Source: Methanosarcina sp. KYL-1 (GTDB lineage: Archaea; Halobacteriota; Methanosarcinia; Methanosarcinales; Methanosarcinaceae). Taken from it: a stretch of 57,857 bases of DNA. Positions 8,600-18,027 of the stretch are shown here, in pieces. Every line of letters starts with the position of its first letter. Positions within the stretch are counted from its first letter, which is position 1. The position numbers and the translations under genes were made by a program. The notes beneath the pieces were generated by a model that was given only the letters and a program-made list of their open reading frames with translations, was not told where the DNA came from and ran no database searches. The stretch spans positions 1-57,857 of the forward strand of contig NZ_VOUA01000024.1 of the NCBI RefSeq assembly GCF_024372725.1. Reading direction: 5' to 3'.

Positions 8600-9007
8600 A
8601 TGGCTGATATCAAAGAAACCAAAGAATTCAAAGAAACCATCGTTCGAAGCAAAAGAAAAAACCAGATCAAAGAACTTGAGCGCTGCAAAGCGATCTACGA
8701 GGAAGAAAACACCGTCAAAATCGACCGTACAACGAAGTGGGGAAGCCCTTTTGCAATAGGCAGGGACGGGAGCAGGGAAGAAGTAATGGAAAAGTACCGG
8801 GACTACCTGAGAAAGAGACCGGACCTCTTAAGGGCAATCCCCAAAGAATTGCCAGGCAAAGTTCTCGTCTGCTGGTGCTGGCCTGATCCATGCCATGGGG
8901 ACATACTGGCATACCTGGCTAACAACCCGGACAGGATTGAAGAATTCAGGCAGGGGAAAAATCCTATAAAGGGGAAAGTTCAATCTACTTTGGGGAGTTT
9001 TGAGTGA
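8600..9007 (+). CDS. DUF4326 protein
   Basis: A 135-residue protein with the DUF4326 signature: KIDRTTKWGSPFAIGRDG around residues 38-55, then EVMEKYRDYL and VCWCWPDPCHGDILA. The clustered Cys and His in WCWPDPCHGD could bind a metal. I chose ATG at 8600 (MADIKETKEF); an in-frame ATG 69 bases upstream lies ahead of the TATA-like element, so transcription would start after it. The family is common in phages, archaea and bacteria and has no settled biochemical function. It is a lone gene with its own promoter; the upstream hairpin element may mark its boundary. Confidence 0.8.
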   Translation: MADIKETKEFKETIVRSKRKNQIKELERCKAIYEEENTVKIDRTTKWGSPFAIGRDGSREEVMEKYRDYLRKRPDLLRAIPKELPGKVLVCWCWPDPCHGDILAYLANNPDRIEEFRQGKNPIKGKVQSTLGSFE

Positions 9008-9397
9008 GTGGGGAGAGGCAACCTGATCCTGAAGCTTGTATGTCACATTCGACAGGCGTTTCATATTTGCGGGATAATTTCCCCTGATGCCATTTCTCTG
9101 CTATATTTAAGAAATAACATCAAACATCTGTAATTCCATATGCATATTCTTACTGCATGTTCTTACTATACATGAACCGAGATTTCGAGTATATGTAAAC
9201 ATTATCAAAGGTCTTCAGTTAGATATTATTGTTTCAAAAACGGTATCATGAATAATTATTTGGAATATTCGAGATACCTGACGAAAGTGGGGATGAATGC
9301 TGGTGGAAAATTTCAGATAATAATTAACTTGACTTTTCAGAATAATGTAAATTTTCAGAAAAGCTATCTCAAAGTAGATAATTTCAGGAGATCTGTT

Positions 9398-10693
9398 ATG
9401 CGAGTTCTCAATAGAATTTCTGAGATTAAATTTGCAGGATTATTAGCCGTTATTATTTTAGTTGCTTCGGTTTCGGGGTGTATGAGTTCAGGTTCGGATA
9501 AGAACAATTCAAGCTCCAGTCCGGATGCAGAGGTGACACTGAGTCCGGATTCAGGTAAGAACAATTCAAGTTCCAGTCCGGATGCAGAGGTGACACTGAG
9601 TCCGGATTCAGGTAAGAACAATTCAAGCTCCAGTCCGGATGCAGAGGTGATCTCTTCAGCACCTGATGGAAATATTACGTTTATTACTACCGGTTCGTCA
9701 TTTTCGCCAATTATCACAGTTACAGGCAATCCTGAAATTCAATGGGTATTTGAGGACGGTTCAACATCCGATTCCGCGTCTCCTACTATAGATTTTGGTT
9801 CAAGGGGGACAAGAGTAAACACTCTGGTAGTAACACCATGGAGTGCAGTAACCGGGATCAATATAGGTTATGATGGTTCGGATGGAGGAGTAACTCCAGG
9901 TCCCGATACAATCGAAAATTTAGAACAACAGAATGTAATAGCTGTTACAGGTTTAGAAAATGTTGCACCGTACCTCCAGGTATGGGCTTCGAGTTATAAC
10001 CCGATAACGGCGCTGGATTTCAGTAACTTCACGGCACTGCATACGATTGAATGTTTCCATTGTACATCATTGGCTACCATCAGTCTCCGTAACGTTCCGT
10101 CTCTGACCAGGCTTTGCCTCGAAAGATGCAACATTTCTTATCTTGATCTATCAGAGGCTCCTTCCCTGGCTGATCTTCGCGGAGCAGCCCAGAGAAGTTC
10201 AACATATACAATAAATTGGGGCACTACAGGAGCTCATACATGGCATATATGTGTTGGAGCCAACCCGGATATGACCGGCACATTACCATCCGGTCAGTTT
10301 CCGATTGTGAAAGATTTCTACGTTTGGAACGGTAATCAAAGCGGGACTTTACACCTGAGTTCTACAGATTTAATAAGAGTTCGAGCAAACGATAATCGTT
10401 ATAGTGTTGCTGTTCTTTCCGGTTGTTTTCCTGCTGGTAGAGAAGGTTTTGTGGAAATTTATAATAATAACCTCACAAGTTTGGATATTTCCAATGACCC
10501 CGGTTTACTTCACTTAAATGCCAGCCGTAATTCACTAAGTCAAACAGCAATAGACGGGGTACTCCAAACACTGGATTCTTATGGTACTGATGCCGGGCGT
10601 TTAGATTTAACCGGAAATGCTGCACCATCAATTACAGGAATAGCACATGCAAATAATTTAACTGCCAGGGGATGGAAGGTTCAAACTTCGTGA
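9398..10693 (+). CDS. Lipoprotein with leucine-rich-repeat-like domain and repeat stalk
   Basis: A 431-residue surface protein. Residues 1-27 form a signal peptide ending in the lipobox VSGC (Cys28 as lipid anchor). Residues about 32-88 are a Ser/Asn/Asp stalk made of a 19-residue repeat, SSSSPDAEVTLSPDSGKNN. The rest has a beta-rich region and LRR-like strands such as ITALDFSNFTALHTIE, LATISLRNVPSLTRL and LTSLDISNDPGLLHL, as in bacterial-type leucine-rich surface proteins. I chose ATG at 9398 because TTCAGGAG precedes it; 50 further codons are open upstream but would put a non-signal sequence in front of the signal peptide. It probably sits on the cell surface and binds protein or glycan, which is inference. 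Confidence 0.8.
   Translation: MRVLNRISEIKFAGLLAVIILVASVSGCMSSGSDKNNSSSSPDAEVTLSPDSGKNNSSSSPDAEVTLSPDSGKNNSSSSPDAEVISSAPDGNITFITTGSSFSPIITVTGNPEIQWVFEDGSTSDSASPTIDFGSRGTRVNTLVVTPWSAVTGINIGYDGSDGGVTPGPDTIENLEQQNVIAVTGLENVAPYLQVWASSYNPITALDFSNFTALHTIECFHCTSLATISLRNVPSLTRLCLERCNISYLDLSEAPSLADLRGAAQRSSTYTINWGTTGAHTWHICVGANPDMTGTLPSGQFPIVKDFYVWNGNQSGTLHLSSTDLIRVRANDNRYSVAVLSGCFPAGREGFVEIYNNNLTSLDISNDPGLLHLNASRNSLSQTAIDGVLQTLDSYGTDAGRLDLTGNAAPSITGIAHANNLTARGWKVQTS
9500..9653 (+). repeat. 57-bp tandem repeat inside the lipoprotein gene
   Basis: A 57-bp unit starts at 9500, 9557 and 9614, the third copy being partial. Copies differ by only one or two bases. It encodes the Ser-rich stalk; copy number probably varies between strains by slippage. 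Confidence 0.9.
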
Positions 10694-10816
10694 ACTACCC
10701 CCTTTGTAAATTTTACCGGTTTTATAGGGAACCCACAAAATACGGAAACAATTCTACTCAAAAACAATTCTACTTTTTTCATTGCCATTAGTTTGCCGCA
10801 TGGAATCCATATATCA

Positions 10817-11365
10817 TTAGGAGATACTGAGCCCTTTAACTCGGCATTTGAGTGGTGAGAATATGTTGAGGGGTGACTTGCGAATCAAAGGACGTTTTCT
10901 ACAATAATTGTATTCAGGTAATTGTCTCACCAGTGGTGAGATTTTTTCATCTGCCATGTCAGCGACAAGAGCTCGATTTTTTTGGCAGATAGATTGTGCA
11001 GCAAGCCGCTGCACAATTTAGGGGGGACTTTCTAGCAGATGATCTGCTTAATTTTTCAGGCTCAATTGTCTATGCAGTACGGAGACAATCTGCTCATCGA
11101 ATTGTCGTATCAGTGCAGCGACAATTTTCTGCCCATATTCCCCCTTTTCCCTTCGAGTTTCTTCTGCCAATTTTCATAAGCGGCTAATAAGCAGGAGATT
11201 GTGCAAGAGGCTCTTGCACAATTCTCTCTCAACAAGACCGAAAGTTCCCATAATTTGTGGAGTCCTTTCCTGGCAGATGATCTGCTTAATTTTTCAGGCT
11301 CAATTGTCTACGCAGTGCGGAGACAATCTGCTCATTGAATTGTCGTCTCACTGATACGACATTTC
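10817..11365 (-). pseudogene. Decayed fragments resembling DUF1016 (YhcG-type nuclease family)
   Basis: No intact gene lies here, but three minus-strand stretches read like pieces of the DUF1016 N-terminal region: DEKISPLVRQLP (about 10930-10960), YGQKIVAALIRQF followed by DEQIVSVLHRQLS (about 11055-11135), and QFNEQIVSALRRQLS (about 11295-11340). Intact family members contain motifs like QIVxTLSRQLSWSH and SPLVRQLPWxHN. Two of the fragments share a near-identical segment of about 85 bases (11035-11119 and 11275-11358). The DNA is also full of inverted repeats such as ATTGTGCAAGAG/CTCTTGCACAAT, so an alternative is a structured noncoding element. Confidence 0.4.
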
Positions 11366-11383
11366 CTTTTATCTGGTATATGT

Positions 11384-11581
11384 TCACTGCTGCTGGGAGT
11401 AAGTCAGCGCGAAAATGGTATCTGTTAGGGTTCTGCGGAAAGATTCGTTGTCGCTGAACAGTTTGAAAAGCTGGGTGTCGTCTTTCAAAAGGGCAGTCAT
11501 TACCCGCGCCAGGGCTTTGTCGTGTTCTATCCTGGCATTTTGGGTGGAGTGAGCGTATGCAATTTGATTTTCAGGGTCCAT
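11384..11581 (-). pseudogene. hsdR: Likely remnant of the C-terminus of a type I restriction HsdR subunit
   Basis: The 65-residue frame contains NARIEHDKALARVMTALLKD, then DTQLFKLFSDNESFRRTLTD and FALTYSQQQ. This resembles the very end of many HsdR subunits, where an EHxxAL...LLKDDTELFKxFxDNxSFxRW stretch precedes the stop. The nuclease and helicase parts are missing and there is no hsdS or hsdM nearby, so it is probably a leftover from a lost restriction locus. It could also be expressed as a tiny protein, since the frame is intact. The call comes from memory of the family. Confidence 0.4.
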
Positions 11582-11771
11582 TGTTAAAAATCTATTAAAC
11601 TGATTTTAGTTTCAGAAACCTTCTCTGAAGTTATAATTCGTTAATTATATAATCCGTGGCATATTTGTTGTTTTGTGATTGTTGTTTTAGGATCGTTGCT
11701 TTATTCCTGATTCTACTACTTTATGGGGATTTGTGTTCTGCTTTTTCATAAGAAGTGGGGGTTGCTAATTT

Positions 11772-14700
11772 ATGAAAATAAATGCAGGGATCATTTTTTT
11801 GTTGATGTGTATTGTTTCTCTTACGGTTATTGCACCAAATGTAACGGTAGCCGATGCTATATCTGTTGAAAAGTTAACAGCGGTGACATCTAATACCGCA
11901 GATGAATGGGACCCTGTCTGGTCTCCCGATGGAAATGAAATCCTTTTCAGAAGGAACGGAGAAATATACAGGATGTTTTCCAACGGTTCGGGAGAAATGC
12001 AATTAACCGACACAGGTGGCGGTGCAGGGTACCACTCATGGTCGCCTGACGGAAGCAAAATTTTATACAGCTTTCTTATTGATGACCTGAATTGCAATAT
12101 CTGGGTCATGAATGCGGATGGTTCGGCAGAAACCAGGTTGACAGGTTTTGAAGATTCGCCTCTTCAATTCGGAAGACACGAGTACGGGACCTGGTCTCCT
12201 ACGGGTTCAAAAATAGCTTACGTAGCCAGTCTTGATGACATTGAAGCTTACGTTATAACGATGAATGCTGACGGGTCCGATAAGCAGGTAATTGCAGGCC
12301 CTGTAGAGATGTGTTACATTAATTATCCGGCCTGGTCACCTGATGCCTCGAAAATTGCCTTTGCAACAGATCCACTTGTTACAGAGCGGTACATCGGAAT
12401 TGTAAATTCCGACGGAAGCGGTCTTATCACAATCCCGAATGGGTTTTTGACATCCTGTACCCAATCGTGGCAGTCTCAGGTGTGGTCTCCTGACGGTTCA
12501 AAAATATTGTATTCTTCTGATGAGTCTGGAAATGAAGATATCTACATCATAAATGCCGATGGGACCGGGAAAACCCGATTGACCACAGATGCGGGAGATG
12601 AACATGACCCGCGTTTTTCCCCGGATGGGAGCCGGATTTTATTCGTATCCGGCTGGGGTGGAAACTCTGACATCTGGGTCATGGATGCAGATGGAAGCAA
12701 TAAAGTGCAGTTGACTACAGATACAGCATATGATAGTGATCCCATGTGGAGTCCTGACGGCACGAAGATTGCTTTTAGTTCTGATAGAAATGGGAATTTT
12801 GATATCTGGGTGATGGAGCTTTCTGAAGATTCCGTAGAACCTCCTGCTCCTGAAATCGTAAGCGTAAGCTTTGAGCCCCAGACCGGCGTTTATGCGGGCG
12901 AAACAGCTACCATCTCCGTGACCGTAAAAAATAACGGTGGAAAGTCTGGTGAAGGTTATGTCATCGTTTCGTTTCCTAATGATGAAGAAATAATGAGCCT
13001 TGGAGGAAGCAGTGACAATGTTAAAACCTATCCGGCTGGAAGTGAAATTTGGGGCAGGGACGGAATAATTGATTCATCGGAATATACTCTTGTTGAACTT
13101 TATGAGCCTGAATGGGAAACCGGGCAGGAAGAAACTCTAACAATCGAGGTGAAACCGAATGAAGGTTCGGACGAAATAGTATTCCTGGTGAGAGCAGCGT
13201 TGAAAAATGATGCTACAGGCGATTACGAAAGAGCTCCGGAGTCTTCGGATGACCTTGACCAGCAGGGCTGGTATGCGGATAAGTATTCTATTGATGTATA
13301 TCTTGAAGAAGTAAAATTCAGAGGAAAAATTCTGGAAGATAGACCAGTTATTTCTCTTTACTCCTTTGATGTTCAAATCGATGAAATTTTAGATGATTCG
13401 AAGGGAAACTTGAAGGTAGGGGATGTTATTCCCGTGACCGGTCATCGGGACGGGCCTGCTCAAGTGGATGCCGTAACAGTGGGAGAAGAAGTTGAAGTTT
13501 TTGGTGAATATAGAGGAGACAAGGTATATCTCAGCGATTTTGATGACCTTAGTTCTGAACATTATCTTATCAAAATCGAACCCGATGAACCTCCTTCTCC
13601 GGAGATCACCAGTGTCACAATCGCCCCTCCGGAAGGGGTCCCTGAAGATGGAACAGCCTCCATTAAGGTAACCGTAAAAAACAATGGTGGAAAGTCAAGT
13701 GAAGGTTACATAACTGTTTCGTTCCCCTATGATGAAGAAATCTTGAGTGTTACTGGCACGGGTAATGGACACAATGAACTTTACCCAAAAGGCAGTTCCA
13801 TTTATGGAAAGGATGGTCCAATAGATCCTTCGGATCATCCGCTGGGAGAACTCCAGGAATTTGATTGGGACACCGGGCAAGAGGAGACTCTTACAATTGA
13901 GGTGAAGCCGAATGAAGGTTCGGATGAAATCGTATTTCTGGTGAGAGCAGAATTGAAAAATGATGCTACAGGGGATGATGAAAGAGATCCGATTTCTTCA
14001 GATGAAATTGATCAGCAGGGCTGCTACGCTTATAAGTACTCTTCTAATGTGTACCAAAGGTCCAATTTGATTATAGAGAATGTCTATGTTCAGGGCAGTG
14101 AAATTATATATGAAATTAAAAATGTTGGCAAAGTCACCGCTTCGTCGAGTTATACTTATCTTTACATTAATGATATGAGCAATCATGTTGCTTCTGATCG
14201 TGTTGATGATTTAGAATCGGGAGAAGATGCTACCTTAATTTTCGATTATTCGTATACTTATTCTGGAGGCACCGATGAAATTAAAGTTTGTGCTGATGGA
14301 AATGGGGAAATTAATGAAGAGAGCGATAGTGACAACTGGAAGAATATAACTTATTCGGGAGAAGAATCCAAAAACATCATCGAAACATTAGGAGCTGATG
14401 AAAGCTTTACCACTTTCGTTTCATCTCTTGAAGCCGCTAACCTCGCCGAAACCCTCAGCGGGGAAGGACCCTTCACTGTCTTTGCACCGGTAGATGATGC
14501 CTTTGCAGCCCTTCCTGAAGGAACCCTCGATGCACTAATGAGTGACACCGAAAAGCTGACTGAGATTCTACTGTACCATATAGCTGATGTGAAAATAATG
14601 GCCGCAGATGCCGGCAGCCTGGCTAGTATTTCAACTTTGCAGGGCGGAGACATCACTGTCAGTGTGGCCGGCGATGGCAGAGTGTTTATCGGGGATGCCG

Positions 14701-15956
14701 AAATTATCCTGAAAGATATCGAAGCTAGCAATGGCGTGATTCATGCAATCGATACGGTAATGGTCCCGCCGGAAGAGCCGGGGGAAGATGAAGGAGCTAC
14801 GGTCCTCTATGATGACGAAGTAGCCCTGAAATCCGGAAATTTCACATTCGTACCTGTAAATAACGTTTCTGCAAGCTATAAGGTGGATTACTTTACCGAC
14901 CTCGGAGCGCTTTATTCCTCAGGACTCGAATTTGAAGCAACAGATGAGTGGCACGATTCTACGGGTGAATTTTACCTTGAAAGTATCGGAGGAATAAAAA
15001 ACAATCTTGAAACCGGGGCATGGTTCATTTTCATAAACGATGGCCTGGCTCCCTCCGGTCTGGGTCTGAACGGGGTACAGGACGGGGATAATGTCTCTTT
15101 CTATTTTGCTCCCTACGAGGAACATACCCCTATTCTTGAAAATGCCATCTATGTGGTGAATCTTGAGGTTGCTTCTGAAAGTGATAACAGTTCTTCTGTT
15201 CCCTCTTCCTCCGGTAGCGGCGGAGGTAGTGGTGGTGGTGGCAGCAGCAGTGGCGGCGGTGGCGGTGGAGCCGGCTCTCCCGAACCTTCCAGAAACATTG
15301 AAATCAAAGAACTGTCCCAGGAATTCATAACAAACGGAAACCATGCAAAATTCAAGTTCCCGCGGAATGCTACCTGCATAACGCATGTTGAATTCGACCC
15401 TAAGAGAACCTTTAGCAAGGTCACCACAATGGTTGAGATGCTCAAAGGCAAATCTGCTATTGTCCCGGACTTACCTGCCGGTGAAGTTTACAGGAACGTA
15501 AACATCTGGGTGGGAAATGAAGGGATGGCAACTCCGAAAAATATTGAAAATGCGGTTGTCGGATTTAAGGTTGAAAAGGCATGGATTGAAGCCGGTATCG
15601 ATGAAGGTTCAATAACCCTGTACAGGTACAGCGATAAGGCCTGGAATGAACTAACTACTCGAAAGCTTGGAGAAGACGAAAATTACGTGTACTTCGAGGC
15701 TGAAACTCCTGGCTTCTCACCATTTGTGATCGTTGCCGGGGGAGTGGAGACCGTGGAGGAAGAAAGCAAACCATCAGCCTCTTTCGAGGACTCGGATAGG
15801 GATAAATTGGAGTCTGCCGAAAATGAATCCTTTGAAGTTGAAATGACCGGATCGGAGAGCACTGAAGGCGGGATCAAATCAAAGATATTGATGTCAATTG
15901 TTTTGTTTTCGGTCTTGATTCTGGTCGGATACATAACTTTGAAGAAGCGGGATTAA
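11772..15956 (+). CDS. Giant surface protein: TolB propeller, CARDB-like, FAS1, DUF4430-like and PGF-pre-PGF domains
   Basis: A 1394-residue secreted and anchored protein. Residues 1-29 are a signal peptide. Residues about 35-351 contain TolB-type beta-propeller repeats (WSPDGxxILF, MNADGS, IAFSSDRNGNFDIWVM). Two homologous CARDB-like blocks follow at about 360-500 and 610-753, sharing VKNNGGKSxEGY and ETLTIEVKPNEGSDEIVFLVRA, with a third at about 765-858. A fasciclin FAS1 domain covers about 866-1000 (GPFTVFAPVDDAFAALPEGT), a DUF4430-like domain about 1008-1133, a Gly/Ser linker about 1136-1171 and a PGF-pre-PGF domain about 1174-1322. A transmembrane helix and a KKRD end anchor the C-terminus. 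It is probably a cell-envelope adhesion or matrix protein. The gene stands alone with long AT-rich flanks. Confidence 0.9.
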   Translation: MKINAGIIFLLMCIVSLTVIAPNVTVADAISVEKLTAVTSNTADEWDPVWSPDGNEILFRRNGEIYRMFSNGSGEMQLTDTGGGAGYHSWSPDGSKILYSFLIDDLNCNIWVMNADGSAETRLTGFEDSPLQFGRHEYGTWSPTGSKIAYVASLDDIEAYVITMNADGSDKQVIAGPVEMCYINYPAWSPDASKIAFATDPLVTERYIGIVNSDGSGLITIPNGFLTSCTQSWQSQVWSPDGSKILYSSDESGNEDIYIINADGTGKTRLTTDAGDEHDPRFSPDGSRILFVSGWGGNSDIWVMDADGSNKVQLTTDTAYDSDPMWSPDGTKIAFSSDRNGNFDIWVMELSEDSVEPPAPEIVSVSFEPQTGVYAGETATISVTVKNNGGKSGEGYVIVSFPNDEEIMSLGGSSDNVKTYPAGSEIWGRDGIIDSSEYTLVELYEPEWETGQEETLTIEVKPNEGSDEIVFLVRAALKNDATGDYERAPESSDDLDQQGWYADKYSIDVYLEEVKFRGKILEDRPVISLYSFDVQIDEILDDSKGNLKVGDVIPVTGHRDGPAQVDAVTVGEEVEVFGEYRGDKVYLSDFDDLSSEHYLIKIEPDEPPSPEITSVTIAPPEGVPEDGTASIKVTVKNNGGKSSEGYITVSFPYDEEILSVTGTGNGHNELYPKGSSIYGKDGPIDPSDHPLGELQEFDWDTGQEETLTIEVKPNEGSDEIVFLVRAELKNDATGDDERDPISSDEIDQQGCYAYKYSSNVYQRSNLIIENVYVQGSEIIYEIKNVGKVTASSSYTYLYINDMSNHVASDRVDDLESGEDATLIFDYSYTYSGGTDEIKVCADGNGEINEESDSDNWKNITYSGEESKNIIETLGADESFTTFVSSLEAANLAETLSGEGPFTVFAPVDDAFAALPEGTLDALMSDTEKLTEILLYHIADVKIMAADAGSLASISTLQGGDITVSVAGDGRVFIGDAEIILKDIEASNGVIHAIDTVMVPPEEPGEDEGATVLYDDEVALKSGNFTFVPVNNVSASYKVDYFTDLGALYSSGLEFEATDEWHDSTGEFYLESIGGIKNNLETGAWFIFINDGLAPSGLGLNGVQDGDNVSFYFAPYEEHTPILENAIYVVNLEVASESDNSSSVPSSSGSGGGSGGGGSSSGGGGGGAGSPEPSRNIEIKELSQEFITNGNHAKFKFPRNATCITHVEFDPKRTFSKVTTMVEMLKGKSAIVPDLPAGEVYRNVNIWVGNEGMATPKNIENAVVGFKVEKAWIEAGIDEGSITLYRYSDKAWNELTTRKLGEDENYVYFEAETPGFSPFVIVAGGVETVEEESKPSASFEDSDRDKLESAENESFEVEMTGSESTEGGIKSKILMSIVLFSVLILVGYITLKKRD

Positions 15957-16294
15957 TTTCTGCTTCCTTTTTCTTTTTTCAGGCTTGTTCGCTCCTGGAG
16001 GCTGGATCAGCCTTTGTGTTTTTGGTCGTATATGTTTTTAGATCAATTTCACTCCTTCTAATTCAGGAGAACTATGAAAAGTTCGATCTATGCTTTTTAA
16101 TTATGCCTTTTTATGGAAAGGCTGGCTGCCTTCGGCACCCGGTGAGAGCCCGGGGTTTTGAATGGTGAAAAACAAAAAAGTGTGCCGGAAAATCAGGAAA
16201 TCCAATATAAAAAAAGATTTGGGGGGTGCTTGGATTAAAATGGGGATCTTACCGGTTTCATGTCCGGAAGTTGACAAAGAATACTTGGCTGTGG
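15957..16294. other. Convergent intergenic region with a hairpin element
   Basis: No gene seen between two tail-to-tail genes. It contains the hairpin element at 16116-16165, listed separately, and T-rich stretches after the plus-strand gene (15968-15979, CTTTTTCTTTTT) that may end its transcript. Confidence 0.5.
16116..16165 (+). repeat. Dispersed hairpin element, GGTGAGAGCC family (copy 2)
   Basis: GGAAAGGCTGGC, a TTCG-containing loop, then CCGGTGAGAGCCCGGGGTTT. It shares the conserved 5' GGAAA(A)G and 3' GGTGAGAGCC blocks with copies at 8355, 26839 and 56227. Confidence 0.6.
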
Positions 16295-17863
16295 TCAAGA
16301 CATGAAGTATCCGGATCCTTGGACAACCTCTTTTTTAATTCGTTTCTCTGCTTTATCTATGTACTCTTTAATCTCATCTTCTGAATATCCACACAACTCT
16401 TTGTAAGCATCTTTAGTATCAATTTTCTTACGTTTTGCTAATTCTTCCGCCTCTTTTTTGCAGTCACAGATTTTTTCATGAACTTCTTTCGGATTACAGG
16501 TTGCCAAATCTTTAATTGTTTTTATATTTGCTATATAGTAAAGTTTGAACGCCAGATCCTTGCCCATTTCGAGTTCTGTGACAAAATTCGATTTGTCTAT
16601 GCCCAGATACTCCTGGGCTTTATTTATATATATTTGAATTTGTTGTTCTGAATAACTGCCAAGTCTTTCTCTCTGTTCTTTGACCGGACATCCTATTCCT
16701 TCACCCAGGTTTCGAGTATCAAGGTTTATTTTCTTTCTAATTTCCTCAGCACTGCAGCTTGCCAGATCTTCTATTGTCCTTATCTTTGCACCGTATAACA
16801 TATATGCCAGATCTTCATCTAATCCAAGTTTTTTGACAAATTCTGATTTTTCAACATTGTATTTTTCAGTCCTGGATTCTAACTCCTCCTTGTCATGTTC
16901 GGGAAGGAGTTTTTGAACCCACAAGTAAACCCATTTTTCTATTGTTTTCGTATAGAAACCCGCAAAAAAAGAAAAAGCGAAGATGAAAGTTTTATTCGTC
17001 GGGTCAGCCTCTGTTGGTGTTGAAAAAGGAAGTATATATACGGCTATTAACGCGATAAAGGGTGCAATAAGAATTCTTCTGACATATGACCAGGCAATGC
17101 TAATCTTTTTATATTCGGGAATTAACTGCCCAAAAGTCTCTTCAATACTTAACAGGATGTAAGAAAGAGCTCCAATAGTCGATGCAGCTATTATATAAAT
17201 TGGAAACTCCAGTTTCTCTATTCCATAAAATGTAACACTTTCTATATTGTGCTTATGTAAATAAAAGAGCACCAGGGGCCATATTAAAACTGCAAAAATC
17301 ACAATGAAATTCCTTACTATATCGTGAAGGTTCATTATCGGGTTGCCCTGATCCACATTTCCTTTTATAATGAACTCCTCGTATAAAATGAAACCTACTA
17401 TTGGAAAAATTATCAGGCTAGTAAGAGCATAGAGAAGTTCCCTTGATATAGGGATGAATAAAAAGATCCCAAGAATCAATGCTATAAGCACAAACAACAC
17501 TAAGCAGAAGTTCATTTTATCAAAAAACCGGCACAGCCAGCATAAAAACAGAAGGTAGCCAATCAAAATTGGTAGTATCAAAACCCATTGAAAAGGATCT
17601 ATTTTGCTTATCGTACTGCTTATTGTTCCACTTACGGTGCCATTTACTGTTCCATTTATGGTGCCAATCACTGTTCCATTAATGGGATCATTTATCGTGC
17701 CGTTTATGGTTCCAATTATTGTTCCGTTTAGCGTATCGTTTATTGTGTAATTCAAATTCGTATTTGTTTCATTGCTTTCTTCTGCTGCATAACTCCCCTG
17801 AATTAGCAGGCTGAGAATAAAGATCATTCCCAAAAATTTACAGGCTCCGCTTCCCCTCCCCAT
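16295..17863 (-). CDS. Polytopic membrane protein with sequon-rich N-terminus and two DUF4332-like helical repeats
   Basis: A 522-residue protein. After a signal peptide (about 1-26) comes a segment of about 50 residues made of repeated NGT(I/V)xGT(I/V) units, giving many N-x-T glycosylation sequons outside the cell. Hydrophobic segments follow from about residue 93 to 310. The cytoplasmic tail has two related helical units, at about 341-375 (GLDEDLAYMLYGAKIRTIED) and about 430-464 (MGKDLAFKLYYIANIKTIKD), like the helix-hairpin-helix repeats of DUF4332. Such units often bind nucleic acid or other proteins. The tail ends in a Lys/Glu-rich helix. The gene is AT-rich compared with its neighbours. 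I do not know its function; the layout suggests a surface sensor or scaffold. Confidence 0.78.
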   Translation of the reverse strand: MGRGSGACKFLGMIFILSLLIQGSYAAEESNETNTNLNYTINDTLNGTIIGTINGTINDPINGTVIGTINGTVNGTVSGTISSTISKIDPFQWVLILPILIGYLLFLCWLCRFFDKMNFCLVLFVLIALILGIFLFIPISRELLYALTSLIIFPIVGFILYEEFIIKGNVDQGNPIMNLHDIVRNFIVIFAVLIWPLVLFYLHKHNIESVTFYGIEKLEFPIYIIAASTIGALSYILLSIEETFGQLIPEYKKISIAWSYVRRILIAPFIALIAVYILPFSTPTEADPTNKTFIFAFSFFAGFYTKTIEKWVYLWVQKLLPEHDKEELESRTEKYNVEKSEFVKKLGLDEDLAYMLYGAKIRTIEDLASCSAEEIRKKINLDTRNLGEGIGCPVKEQRERLGSYSEQQIQIYINKAQEYLGIDKSNFVTELEMGKDLAFKLYYIANIKTIKDLATCNPKEVHEKICDCKKEAEELAKRKKIDTKDAYKELCGYSEDEIKEYIDKAEKRIKKEVVQGSGYFMS

Positions 17864-18027
17864 AAATTATTATTTGCGACTATGTTATATATACTTAATT
17901 TTATATATTACACATTAAATATCATTTTAATAAATCTCTTTGCCTTACCTTATCAGCAGCATCCCGGTCCTTTTGCATTTTTGCATTCAATACTCAGACC
18001 AGCATAATATTTAAACCAGCATAATCC

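Noticed and set aside
10996-11187. Plus-strand small gene in the inverted-repeat region
   Set aside because: The frame crosses the hairpins and the duplicated segment; the minus-strand reading has better family resemblance.
14919-15451. Minus-strand frames opposite the Gly/Ser linker of the surface protein
   Set aside because: They are low-complexity shadows of the GGX-rich coding strand with no start signals.
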